From the NCBI GenBank assembly GCA_023264875.1, contig JAHFUX010000009.1, positions 1 through 49,999 of the forward strand: a stretch of DNA of 49,999 nt, in the 5' to 3' direction. Positions within the stretch are counted from its first letter, which is position 1. Each line of letters opens with the position of its first letter. This document shows positions 16,102 through 23,637 of this stretch, piece after piece. The stretch is from Nitrosarchaeum sp. GTDB lineage: Archaea > Thermoproteota > Nitrososphaeria > Nitrososphaerales > Nitrosopumilaceae. The translations under genes were made by a program, and so were the position numbers. Below the pieces are notes generated by a model. The model did not search any database. It worked only from the letters and a program-made list of their open reading frames with translations, and was not told the origin of the DNA.

Positions 16102-17097
16102 ATGAGTCCAAAACAAGTTGTTTTTTTCATAATAATATTGTTTATAATAGCTATTCCTACAGCTTATGCCCAAGAAATTTCTATTGGAGAAAAAGCAGTA
16201 CAAAAATCAGTTGAAGTTGTAATTAGTTCATCAAATGAAATTCATGTAAAGCACGTAATTACTTCGTCAAATTCACTCAGACAAGTAGAATTGATTAATG
16301 GAACTATAACCAATCTTACAGTTTCAGGTGAAGAAGGAAAAGAAAAACAATTTGGAATTATTGGTGATAATGATGGTGTTATGATTTATCCATCACAAGA
16401 AAATATAATTGTAGAATATGATCTTGGGGATGTTCTTTTTCTAAAAGATAATGTATGGACTTGGGACTTTAGATATCTTGAAACAACTTCATTTATAATT
16501 CCAAAAGAAATAGATTTAATTTTTGCAAATGGTAAACCTGTATATTTAGGTGAAAAAAATGGAATTTCGTGTCATGGTTGTCAAATGATTTTAGAGTATC
16601 CCATTGATGAACCAAAAATATTAAAAAATATAAAATTAGAAAATAAAGAATTTCTAATTGAGATAAGAACATTTGCAGAAATAAATCAGTTTAATTTTGA
16701 TCCAACAACAAAAAGTATTAGTTTTGATGTTAATGGAGAAAATCAGTTTGTAACAACAATAATTCCTCTAGAATTATTATCAGGACCATATAATGTATAC
16801 ATGGGAGATGAGAAAATATTATTTCATGAATATATCAATAATGGAACACATGTTTGGCTTAACATAAGACCCGATAATTCAGGTAATGTATCAATTATAG
16901 GTACAACAGTTATTAGTGATGAAAAATCCACCATACAAAACAATTCTTCAACATCAGTATCAAATGTAAATCAAGACATTATTGTCTATATTCTACTTGG
17001 AGTTATTGTATTAATTGGACTTGTAGTTATGACGATTATAATAAGAAAAAAGAAATTATCAGTAACTTCTAGAGAAATTCAAGATAATAATACATAA
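16102..17097 (+). CDS. Type I membrane protein with large extracellular beta domain
   Basis: 331 residues. A signal peptide (about 1-23, ending in TAYAQ) starts the protein; a single C-terminal helix (about 292-315, IIVYILLGVIVLIGLVV) and a basic tail end it. The extracellular part is beta-rich, and a CHGC motif near residue 155 could bind metal or form a disulfide. It starts directly after the cyclophilin stop with no spacer. No family recognised; a thaumarchaeal surface protein is likely. Confidence 0.7.
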   Translation: MSPKQVVFFIIILFIIAIPTAYAQEISIGEKAVQKSVEVVISSSNEIHVKHVITSSNSLRQVELINGTITNLTVSGEEGKEKQFGIIGDNDGVMIYPSQENIIVEYDLGDVLFLKDNVWTWDFRYLETTSFIIPKEIDLIFANGKPVYLGEKNGISCHGCQMILEYPIDEPKILKNIKLENKEFLIEIRTFAEINQFNFDPTTKSISFDVNGENQFVTTIIPLELLSGPYNVYMGDEKILFHEYINNGTHVWLNIRPDNSGNVSIIGTTVISDEKSTIQNNSSTSVSNVNQDIIVYILLGVIVLIGLVVMTIIIRKKKLSVTSREIQDNNT

Positions 17098-17177
17098 CTC
17101 TAGATAAAATTAGTATCTAAAAAATATAAGTGCCAAAATTAATTTTTAAACTCTTTTTGTGCCAATAATTAGAAAAA

Positions 17178-17333
17178 TTAGTCTCCACTTGATCCACAAG
17201 AACAAAAACCATATTCATCAATTCTAACATTACAGATTATACATTTTTCTCCATAATCTACTTCCCAAGGCTCTTTTCCATACAGTTTAAAATGATCATC
17301 AATCTCAAGTGGGATTTCACGTTTCTTTCCCAA
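17178..17333 (-). CDS. Small Cys-containing protein (51 aa), not obvious from length alone
   Basis: A minus-strand frame from TTG 17333 to TAA 17178 codes for 51 residues: basic start MGKKREIPLEID, a middle GKEPWEVDYGEKC, then CIIC and CSC in the last 22 residues. Four cysteines in CxxC ... CxC spacing suggest one zinc site. Another TTG nine codons upstream is possible. It is divergent from the Cys-rich gene at 17383, with 49 bases between them. The composition and motif support a real gene; the role is unknown. Confidence 0.55.
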   Translation of the reverse strand: MGKKREIPLEIDDHFKLYGKEPWEVDYGEKCIICNVRIDEYGFCSCGSSGD

Positions 17334-17370
17334 TAATTTGTATATGTAAAACAACTATACATAGATTATT

Positions 17371-17374
17371 GGAG
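17371..17374 (+). promoter_or_regulatory. Shine-Dalgarno GGAG before the 63-aa zinc protein
   Basis: GGAG lies 8 bases before ATG 17383. Many genes in this window seem leaderless or have no such site, so this one helps fix the start. A TATGTA ... TACATA inverted repeat (about 17343-17362) lies just upstream. Confidence 0.5.
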
Positions 17375-17382
17375 ATTAAATT

Positions 17383-17574
17383 ATGAAAATCGAATGTGGC
17401 TGTCACTGCGTCAAATGTAAAAGTACAGATCTTGAATCAAATGGGGTTGGACAAATTGAGAAAGATGGATATTTTGATATGCATCATACATGCAATGAGT
17501 GTAACACACATTTTGATCATTTGGAAGGAGAAATTTTTGATAATTGTGAAAAATGTCAGTACAAAACTAGTTAG
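17383..17574 (+). CDS. Small zinc-ribbon-like protein (63 aa)
   Basis: 63 residues with CGCHCVKC at the start, CNEC in the middle and CEKC near the end, plus the His-His pair in DMHHTC. That is enough for two zinc sites. ATG is supported by GGAG 8 bases upstream. The last 8 bases overlap the convergent gene at 17567. The CxCxC start resembles the 39-aa protein at 14466. The function is unknown; a nucleic-acid-binding or metal-buffering role is possible. Confidence 0.65.
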   Translation: MKIECGCHCVKCKSTDLESNGVGQIEKDGYFDMHHTCNECNTHFDHLEGEIFDNCEKCQYKTS

Positions 17575-18034
17575 ATACTAAAGCGTTTTGTACAAAATAA
17601 TGTGCTCTGTTTTCTTTTGAATTTTTTAAAATTTCTCTGTTAGATGCCATTTTTGCTAAAGCTTTTGATACATCTAAAGGACTAGCACTCCAACCGTATT
17701 CTCTTAGTTGTTGAACAGTTTCTGTTACTGTTCTTGGGGAATCAAAGAATTTACTGGTTTCCAATATTCTCAATTTTGTTTTAATTTCATGAGAACCAAT
17801 TGGTTTTGGCTCATTAAATTCTGGTTCATATGCTTCTGCATCATCCAAATATTCTAGACCGTATTGGTTAGATTGTATTGATTCTTTTGATTTTGTAATT
17901 TCTTGATTTGCATATATGTAATTTGAAATATTTGCGATAATTTCACCTAAAGTTTGATTATCAACGTAGAAATCTCTAGAGTCCACCTCAATTTCATTCT
18001 CGCCAAGCTTGAGTTTTATTCTAGCCATACTCAT
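17567..18034 (-). CDS. Hypothetical protein with C-terminal winged-helix-like domain
   Basis: 155 residues. The N-terminal 20 residues form a beta pair (RIKLKLGENEIEVDSRDFYV), a short acidic linker follows, and the C-terminal 70 residues (RTVTETVQQLREYGWSAS onward) have the helix and wing pattern of a winged-helix domain. No enzyme motif. It is divergent from the LEA-like gene at 18144 across a 109-base region with a 12-bp inverted repeat. Likely a thaumarchaeal DNA- or protein-binding factor; I do not recognise a named family. Confidence 0.65.
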   Translation of the reverse strand: MSMARIKLKLGENEIEVDSRDFYVDNQTLGEIIANISNYIYANQEITKSKESIQSNQYGLEYLDDAEAYEPEFNEPKPIGSHEIKTKLRILETSKFFDSPRTVTETVQQLREYGWSASPLDVSKALAKMASNREILKNSKENRAHYFVQNALVSN

Positions 18035-18040
18035 AAATTG

Positions 18041-18098
18041 AAAGGTTTTGATTTATTCTGCTAGCTCTAATGAGCTTTAAGATTAGATCAAAACTTTT
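18041..18098. repeat. Nested inverted repeats in the 18.0-18.1 kb divergent spacer
   Basis: Outer arms AAAGGTTTTGAT (18041-18052) and ATCAAAACTTTT (18087-18098) pair over 12 bases with one G.T. Inner arms AGCTC (18063-18067) and GAGCT (18072-18076) flank TAAT. The element fills most of the space between two divergent starts (18034 and 18144), so it may coordinate both. Inferred. Confidence 0.45.
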
Positions 18099-18143
18099 AC
18101 ACACATAAATTGGATTTTTTTCCTATTGAGTTAAAAAGCAATT

Positions 18144-18608
18144 TTGAGATATCATAGCATGAGATCCTCAGCTAAGGGAATAATCATAATATTTGTTATA
18201 GGAATGAGTCTTTTTGGATATTCTCAATATGCATCAGCCTCACAAATAGGCGTAACAATTACACAGAGTCATCTCCTTGAGAAGAACGAAAAGGGCTCAA
18301 CGTATAATGTTGAACTAGAATTTAACAATCCCTCATTGTTGGTTTTGACAGCAGGTAAAACAGAGTTTTTTGTAATAGCAAATGATGAAATAATTGGAAA
18401 AGGAGATCTAGAATCATTTGTACTTCCAGCATTAGGAAGCACTTCAGTGAGTGGTACTTTTCTAAGAGATTCCAATGTAGATTCGCAAGTTTCAACAGTA
18501 AAGATAAGTGGAGTTACAAAGTATAACGTGATTTTTACATCTATTGATGTACCTTTTGTATTTTATCCAACAGAAGAACAGGCAAGAGAATTTATACATC
18601 CAAATTAG
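18144..18608 (+). CDS. Exported LEA14/WHy-like protein
   Basis: 154 residues; ATG 18159 (MRSSAKG) is an alternative start. A signal peptide (hydrophobic IIIIFVIGMSLFGY, ending in YASAS) leads to a beta domain with the LEA_2 pattern YNVELEFNNPSLLVLTAGKT and NDEIIGKGDLESFVLP. It is similar in pattern to the anchored protein at 11857 but is secreted or surface-attached. It is followed after 11 bases by the PfkB kinase gene on the same strand, with which it may be co-transcribed. The function is unknown. Confidence 0.68.
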   Translation: MRYHSMRSSAKGIIIIFVIGMSLFGYSQYASASQIGVTITQSHLLEKNEKGSTYNVELEFNNPSLLVLTAGKTEFFVIANDEIIGKGDLESFVLPALGSTSVSGTFLRDSNVDSQVSTVKISGVTKYNVIFTSIDVPFVFYPTEEQAREFIHPN

Positions 18609-18619
18609 TTTTTTAAAGA

Positions 18620-19513
18620 ATGTTAACTGTTTTTGGTTCAACTGCATTAGATACTATTAGAACTCCAAAAAAAACATTAAAAGATGTTCTAGGTGGGGCT
18701 GCAACGTTTGCAGCTATATCAGCAAGTAACTTTGTAAATACTGGATTAATAGCAGTGGTAGGAAAAGATTTTCCTAATAAGTATTATAAAATTTTATCAA
18801 AATATCTTGATTTACAAGGATTGACAGTAAAGGAGGGGAAAACTTTTCGTTATGATGGAAGTTATGATAAAACACTTAGTTCCAGAGAAACTTTGAAAAC
18901 TGAGCTTAATGTACTTGCAGATTTCAAGCCAACAGTTCCTGAAGAATATAGAAAATCACAATTTGTATATTTAGCAAATAATGATCCTGATCAAAATTCT
19001 ACTCTTATCAAAGAATTCGATAAAGTAAAATTTTCAATGTGTGATACTATTGAATTTTGGATATCTACAAAACGAGAATCGGTAATTAAGATGATTAAAG
19101 CTGTAGATGCTGTTGTAATAAACGATGAAGAAGCTAAATTATTAACAAAAGAATTCAATTTGAACAAATGTGCAAAAAAGATGATGGAGTGGGGTGCAAA
19201 ATATGTAATTATTAAAAAAGGAGAGCATGGATCAATGATGTTTTTTGATGATGTGATATTTCCATCTGTAGGATTTTCATTGGAAGATGTAGTGGATCCC
19301 ACTGGTGCAGGAGATTCTTTTGCAGGTGCCATGATAGGATATTTAGCTAGTAAAAATTCAGTCAATCTATCAGATATTAAAAAAGCTGTGGTCTATGGAA
19401 ATGTTTTAGGTTCTTTTGCTGTGGAGAAATATGGATTAGATGGATTACTTCAAATTAAAAAAACAGACATTACAAAACGAGTTAAACTATATGAGAAAAT
19501 GATCCGTTTCTAA
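18620..19513 (+). CDS. PfkB-family sugar or nucleoside kinase
   Basis: 297 residues. It has the PfkB N-terminal GGAATFAAISASNF and the C-terminal signature DPTGAGDSFAGA, which holds the anion hole and the catalytic Asp. The middle contains NDEEAKLLT, as in ribokinase-like proteins. The family phosphorylates ribose, fructose, adenosine or similar; the substrate cannot be chosen from sequence alone. It starts 11 bases after an exported LEA-like gene, an unusual partner. The dUTPase-like gene follows 50 bases downstream. Confidence 0.9.
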   Translation: MLTVFGSTALDTIRTPKKTLKDVLGGAATFAAISASNFVNTGLIAVVGKDFPNKYYKILSKYLDLQGLTVKEGKTFRYDGSYDKTLSSRETLKTELNVLADFKPTVPEEYRKSQFVYLANNDPDQNSTLIKEFDKVKFSMCDTIEFWISTKRESVIKMIKAVDAVVINDEEAKLLTKEFNLNKCAKKMMEWGAKYVIIKKGEHGSMMFFDDVIFPSVGFSLEDVVDPTGAGDSFAGAMIGYLASKNSVNLSDIKKAVVYGNVLGSFAVEKYGLDGLLQIKKTDITKRVKLYEKMIRF

Positions 19514-19563
19514 AAAGATTTAAGTTTGATTATTTCTGCAGATGAATTGAATACTCATAAGAT

Positions 19564-19908
19564 ATGTCTGAAAAAATAGAAGATCGTTTAGAAACTATAT
19601 TCAAACTACAGAAAGGTCTATCAGAAATGATGAAACTAGATAGATATCCAAAAGATTCTGAAGGTCGAATTGCTGCGTTATGTACTGCAATTATACATGA
19701 AGCAGTAGAACTACAAAGAACTACAAATTGGAAGTGGTGGAAAACTCCAATTCCATTTAATGTATTGGAAGCAAGAGAAGAATTAATTGACATATGGCAT
19801 TTTGTGATTCAGGCATCATTAGAGCTAAAGCTGACTCCAGATGATATTCTTGAAGAATATAAGAAAAAAAATGAGATCAATAGAGAAAGACAAAGAACGG
19901 GATACTAG
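19564..19908 (+). CDS. All-alpha NTP pyrophosphatase, dimeric dUTPase-like
   Basis: 114 residues. The metal-binding helices have the MazG/dimeric dUTPase pattern: IIHEAVELQR, then NWKWWK, then EAREELIDIWHFVIQASLEL. In the related enzymes these Glu/Asp residues hold magnesium and hydrolyse dUTP to dUMP. The C-terminus is short. Its last 4 bases (CTAG) are shared with the stop of the convergent MtrA-like gene. A dUTP role is most likely; another house-cleaning nucleotide is possible. Confidence 0.82.
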   Translation: MSEKIEDRLETIFKLQKGLSEMMKLDRYPKDSEGRIAALCTAIIHEAVELQRTTNWKWWKTPIPFNVLEAREELIDIWHFVIQASLELKLTPDDILEEYKKKNEINRERQRTGY

Positions 19909-20375
19909 ATTACAAATTTTTTGATTGTATTAAAATTTGTTTCATTTATTATATTTATAAGATTGATTTCATTTTGAAAATAGTTTATTTCTGAGTTAGT
20001 TACAGTGAGAAAGGGATCAGGACTAGTTGAATTAATTATTCTTCCATAATTATCAATTCCATTTTTATGTAATTCAAATAAAGAATGACCAGCTTTATGA
20101 CCCAAAACTTCTTTGCCACATATTATAATGGTTTTAATTTTTTTATTTTGATTAACATATTTAATTATGGAATCAATCCCTTTATTTTCAGAAAGTAACC
20201 TGCCAACAATTGAAATATGATTCAAAAGTTCAGAATTTGAAATTTTTTTAAGTAGATCCATACTTGAAAGTGTACAAATTGCTATAGAAGAATTAGTATT
20301 TCCTAGGTATGATTCTTCATAAATTGGTAATATGACCTTGCATAATTCTCCAATTATATTTCCAATACTATTCAT
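19905..20375 (-). CDS. Stand-alone MtrA-like cobamide-binding domain protein
   Basis: 156 residues resembling the corrinoid domain of methanogen methyltransferase subunit A (MtrA). Matches are SSIAICTLSS, IVGRLLSENKGIDSIIKYV, IIICGKEVLGHKAG, LHKNGID and a GRIINSTSPDP segment. In MtrA a His in the GH of this region is the lower cobalt ligand; here it is His93. There is no C-terminal membrane anchor and no other Mtr gene nearby. Its start overlaps the DegT aminotransferase stop by 8 bases, so the pair forms an operon. Corrinoid binding is inferred; a methyl-transfer role is unproven. Confidence 0.75.
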   Translation of the reverse strand: MNSIGNIIGELCKVILPIYEESYLGNTNSSIAICTLSSMDLLKKISNSELLNHISIVGRLLSENKGIDSIIKYVNQNKKIKTIIICGKEVLGHKAGHSLFELHKNGIDNYGRIINSTSPDPFLTVTNSEINYFQNEINLINIINETNFNTIKKFVI

Positions 20376-21456
20376 TTAGTATATCACGAAGAGTTTTTGC
20401 GATAAATTCAATATTTTTAGCAGTAACTTTAGGATGTATTGGAAGAGATAAAACATGAGATGATGCCCATTCGGTTACCGGAAGTTTGATTTTTTGTTGG
20501 TAAAATGGTGTTTTATGAACTGGGATTGGATAGTAAGAAGCTGCACCAATTCCTTTAGCATTAAGTTTTTTCAAAATTTTATCTCTTTTTGATGTAGCTA
20601 TTGTGTAAAGATACCAATTTACATTTTCATAATTGCGTTGATGTGGAAGTATAATATCCAAATCAGAAATTAGTTTGGATAAAAGATTTGCATTCTTTTG
20701 TCTTGTCTTAAGAAAACCAGGAAGTTTTTTCATTTGTATTGTTGCAATTGCAGCGCTAATTTCTGGTAATCTTAGATTTAATCCAAATATTTTAGTATCG
20801 TATCCATGAACCATTCCATGATTTCTAATCATTAACAATTTATCTCGTAGTTTTTTATTATTTGTTGCAATAAATCCTCCTTCTCCAGCAGTCATTACTT
20901 TTGCAGGATACATACTCCAACAACCTAAATCAAAAAAAGTTCCAGCATGTTTTCCTTTGTAGGTAGAACCTAATGATTGTGCAGAATCTTCTATTATTGG
21001 TAAATTATGTTTTTTAGCAATTTCTGAGATTCTATCAATAAAAGATACATTTCCATAAAGATGAACAGGCATAATTGCTTTAGTCTTTTTTGTAATCTTT
21101 TTTTGTAGATCATCAGGATCCATAGTATAATTTTCTTTCAGTATATCAACAAAGATAGGTTTAGCCCCAGTAGATACTACAGAATTAGCTGTTGCAACAA
21201 ATGTAAATGATGGAACAAGTACTTCGTCTCCTTTTTTGATATCCAAAGCATAAAGTGCAGCTTGTAAAGCTGCTGTACCAGAATTTACAGCAACGACATA
21301 TTTTGATTTTATAAATAGTGATGCTGATTTTTCAAATGCTTGTACATATTCTCCTCCGTGATTAGCTGCTGATGTAAGTGCACCATTTTTGAGTATATTA
21401 GTCACTGCAGATATTTCGTCTTTACCTACAAATGGAACATTGATTGCAATTTTCAA
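20368..21456 (-). CDS. DegT/DnrJ/EryC1/StrS PLP aminotransferase
   Basis: 362 residues of the sugar-aminotransferase family. Phosphate-binding NSGTAALQAAL lies at about 58-68, the PLP-contact EDSAQ at 156-160, and the catalytic lysine is Lys186 in MYPAKVMTAGEGG. Such enzymes usually aminate nucleotide-linked keto-sugars for glycan or surface polymer synthesis. Here the operon partner is an MtrA-like protein, which is an odd combination. Its upstream region to 21538 contains repeated ATGAAAT motifs. Confidence 0.93.
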   Translation of the reverse strand: MKIAINVPFVGKDEISAVTNILKNGALTSAANHGGEYVQAFEKSASLFIKSKYVVAVNSGTAALQAALYALDIKKGDEVLVPSFTFVATANSVVSTGAKPIFVDILKENYTMDPDDLQKKITKKTKAIMPVHLYGNVSFIDRISEIAKKHNLPIIEDSAQSLGSTYKGKHAGTFFDLGCWSMYPAKVMTAGEGGFIATNNKKLRDKLLMIRNHGMVHGYDTKIFGLNLRLPEISAAIATIQMKKLPGFLKTRQKNANLLSKLISDLDIILPHQRNYENVNWYLYTIATSKRDKILKKLNAKGIGAASYYPIPVHKTPFYQQKIKLPVTEWASSHVLSLPIHPKVTAKNIEFIAKTLRDILNE

Positions 21457-21538
21457 CAGATATTCTCTTTAAAACTAGTCTATAAATCTCATGAAATAGG
21501 CATGAATTTTTATATTTCAAAATTATGAAATTTGCATA

Positions 21539-22108
21539 ATGAATCAACGTCATCTTGAAAAGTCAGATGCTGGTTACAAAGTTTACCTATACATTTTCTA
21601 TGTTTGTGGATTCATTATGGTTTCAAGTCTTGTTTTTGGAGTTTACATTACTATGATAGAATGGATGGAACACGGAACATATGTAATGGGAGAAGCAATA
21701 CAAAATACTTTCATACCATTTGAAAATTTTTCACGAGTTTCAACATGGATATTTTTTTCTACAATTATTGGATGGTACTGTGTTTCAAGAATAGGATGGA
21801 AAAGAACTGCAGGAAATAAAATTGTTGGTTGGAGAATGGCATTGCTTCAGCTAATGTTGTTAGGATTTACAATTATTACACTGTATGAAGTATTATACAA
21901 TTTTACGGTCTTAAATGCAAAGATCACAGCAGGTATGATTGAAGGTAATGTTCCTAATATTGATATGTTATCAATTGCATATCCTGATCCAGATAGACCA
22001 TGGAATTTAGTTTTTGCAACAAAAGTTTGGCTTGGAGCATTAATTATCAGTGCTCATGCGTTTTATCTTAGCACTAAACCAAGAAAAAATTTAGAAGTAG
22101 AATTATAG
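21539..22108 (+). CDS. Four-helix integral membrane protein, unknown
   Basis: 189 residues with hydrophobic segments at about 16-40, 65-85, 98-120 and 155-178. Aromatic and charged residues cluster at the membrane ends (IEWMEHGTY, YPDPDRPWN). No cofactor motif is clear. The size equals AmoC, but the sequence lacks the conserved AmoC motifs, so I do not call it an ammonia monooxygenase subunit. A thaumarchaeal lineage protein is likely. Confidence 0.7.
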   Translation: MNQRHLEKSDAGYKVYLYIFYVCGFIMVSSLVFGVYITMIEWMEHGTYVMGEAIQNTFIPFENFSRVSTWIFFSTIIGWYCVSRIGWKRTAGNKIVGWRMALLQLMLLGFTIITLYEVLYNFTVLNAKITAGMIEGNVPNIDMLSIAYPDPDRPWNLVFATKVWLGALIISAHAFYLSTKPRKNLEVEL

Positions 22109-22120
22109 ATTAAAAAATAT

Positions 22121-22510
22121 TCATCTAGATGCAAATATTTTTCCAAGTTTTTCTTGATCAGATTTTACTTTACCAAATGCCTTTCTATGAGTGGAATTAC
22201 AAAATTTTACTGTTTCTGAACGTGGATCATGCTTTCTTGTTTCTTCTATAATTCTACCACACCAAAAGCAATATTCTTTCTTAATAGCACCAAGTTCCCA
22301 TCCTAAAAATTTAGAGTCATAGTATCCTTTTTCTTTTGGGCGTATAGAATTTAGAAAATCTCCATTATCAGATTGAATCCAAATATTTTTTATTTTAGGA
22401 TGAAATGATTTACTCCATCGTCTTTTTTTGTCATCCCATTCAATATTATTATCAGTACAAAATTTATAAAATTGCTCCTCAAATTGTTTAGAAACCATGA
22501 TTTTGTTCAT
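22121..22510 (-). CDS. Small hypothetical protein with CxxC zinc site
   Basis: 129 residues from ATG 22510; the frame continues to 22594, but the added N-terminus is poorly composed. Met at 22498 is another option. The centre is Trp/Lys-rich (WDDKKRRWSKSFHPKIK) and the end has CFWCG ... FCNSTHR, a possible C2-C(H) zinc knuckle. Probably nucleic-acid binding by composition; the family is unknown. It is divergent from the C2H2-type protein at 22646. Confidence 0.55.
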   Translation of the reverse strand: MNKIMVSKQFEEQFYKFCTDNNIEWDDKKRRWSKSFHPKIKNIWIQSDNGDFLNSIRPKEKGYYDSKFLGWELGAIKKEYCFWCGRIIEETRKHDPRSETVKFCNSTHRKAFGKVKSDQEKLGKIFASR

Positions 22511-22645
22511 ATTTTCGCCTATGAAAGTATTCGTAAAAGATAATCTGTTAAAGTAATGATTTTTTGTTGATTTCAAGAATTTTTTTAGAATCAAGTGAGT
22601 TTTAGTGAAAAAACTGTTTTTCTACTAGATAATACTATACTAAAC

Positions 22646-22831
22646 ATGGGATTATTTGGTAATTCTAATGAAACAAAATGTAAAAAGTGTGGAACTGTAC
22701 TTTCTGATCCAGAAAGACTAAAAAAACATCAAGAAATTGCACACAATAAAAAAAAGGAAAAGTGTAGAGCCTGTGGTACAGAATTTGATTCTTCAGAGGA
22801 TCTAAGAAAGCATAAAAAAAATTGTAAATAA
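22646..22831 (+). CDS. Two-finger C2H2-type zinc protein (61 aa)
   Basis: 61 residues from ATG 22646; a longer GTG-started frame from 22595 adds an unlikely N-terminus. Two fingers: CKKCGTVLSDPERLKKHQEIAH and CRACGTEFDSSEDLRKHKKNC (each cut here to its core), with Cys-x2-Cys and His-x3-4-His/Cys spacing. Lys-rich linkers suggest nucleic-acid binding. Such small C2H2 proteins are common in thaumarchaea. A hairpin at 22851-22889 follows. Confidence 0.72.
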   Translation: MGLFGNSNETKCKKCGTVLSDPERLKKHQEIAHNKKKEKCRACGTEFDSSEDLRKHKKNCK

Positions 22832-22850
22832 TTGTATTTTAATTATTTTA

Positions 22851-22889
22851 TTTGCCAAAAAATACTTTAATTAATATTTTTTTGGTAAA
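22851..22889. terminator. Bidirectional hairpin terminator
   Basis: TTTGCCAAAAAA (22851-22862) and TTTTTTGGTAAA (22878-22889) pair over 12 bases with one G.T, around a 15-nt AT loop. It sits between two convergent genes and supplies a T run on both strands. This is one of few convergent pairs here with room for such an element. Confidence 0.55.
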
Positions 22890-22921
22890 TTTATTTTTTA
22901 GAAATTTAGTTTGTTTACTAA

Positions 22922-23272
22922 TCAACACTTGTGATAAAGATTATCTGTTCCTAATTTGTATATTTTAGAGAGTTCTTCATCTGCATCTTCTTTACTCATT
23001 GAATCTTTTTGCGTAAAAGTTCTAAATTTTTCATTGTATTCAATATCATCATGATGTCCAGATATGCAAAATAATCTTGATTTATTTTTTCCTCTATATT
23101 CTGTAATAATACCTCTTTTAATTAATAGATCAATATAGTTAGTTAGTGTTTGATGTTCAATTTTTGCTTCTATTGATAATTGCATGAAAGAAATCCAGTT
23201 TTTATAAGTTGTAAATTTTTCTATTATTGTAATAATTCTTCGTTCCCCTCGCTGCCATTTATCTTCAATCAT
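22922..23272 (-). CDS. Winged-helix protein, hypothetical regulator
   Basis: 116 residues. Residues about 10-70 form a winged-helix domain (FMQLSIEAKIEHQTLTNYID, then KRGIITEYRGKNKSRLF as the wing). The C-terminal 45 residues are charged and helical. It resembles thaumarchaeal ArnR/PadR-like short regulators but I cannot name it. It stands 62 bases after the start of the next gene on the same strand and may share its transcript. Confidence 0.65.
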   Translation of the reverse strand: MIEDKWQRGERRIITIIEKFTTYKNWISFMQLSIEAKIEHQTLTNYIDLLIKRGIITEYRGKNKSRLFCISGHHDDIEYNEKFRTFTQKDSMSKEDADEELSKIYKLGTDNLYHKC

Positions 23273-23333
23273 AATTTTCAGCCAATTCCTATGTTTGATT
23301 TACCAATGAATAATAAAAATAAATTCTAATCAC

Positions 23334-23537
23334 TCAGATAACCTGTTCATGTCTAGGTGAACGTTTTAATGCTTTTTCTATTGCTTCCAAATTTGCAATC
23401 TCATTTTTTGAGCTAATTGTTAGGATTTTAACCATTTCAGAGCCTATCTGTACTGCTTGTTCAGGTAATGTATTTAGAAATTTTTGTAAACCTTTTTTGT
23501 AGTTTTCAATGAGTTCTAATCCTTCTTCAAGTGTCAT
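23334..23537 (-). CDS. Small helical hypothetical protein (67 aa)
   Basis: 67 residues from ATG 23537 (the frame stays open to 23582). The sequence is entirely helical in pattern (MTLEEGLELIENYKKGLQKF, then EIANLEAIEKALKRSP) with no cysteine or catalytic motif. It precedes the winged-helix gene on the same strand. The function is unknown. Confidence 0.5.
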   Translation of the reverse strand: MTLEEGLELIENYKKGLQKFLNTLPEQAVQIGSEMVKILTISSKNEIANLEAIEKALKRSPRHEQVI

Positions 23538-23637
23538 AATAATGATTAGTCGCTTGACTATTTCAAATCTTGCAAATTCCAACTAAACTATTATTTCAAA
23601 TAACTTTATAGACCTACATCTCAAAAGTTGTTTTGAT

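Noticed and set aside
18991-19365. Long open frame on the minus strand opposite the PfkB gene
   Set aside because: It is the mirror of a firmly identified kinase gene; composition follows the sense-strand codons, and no motif or start signal supports it.
21539-22108. Possible AmoC subunit
   Set aside because: The length fits but conserved AmoC sequence features are missing.
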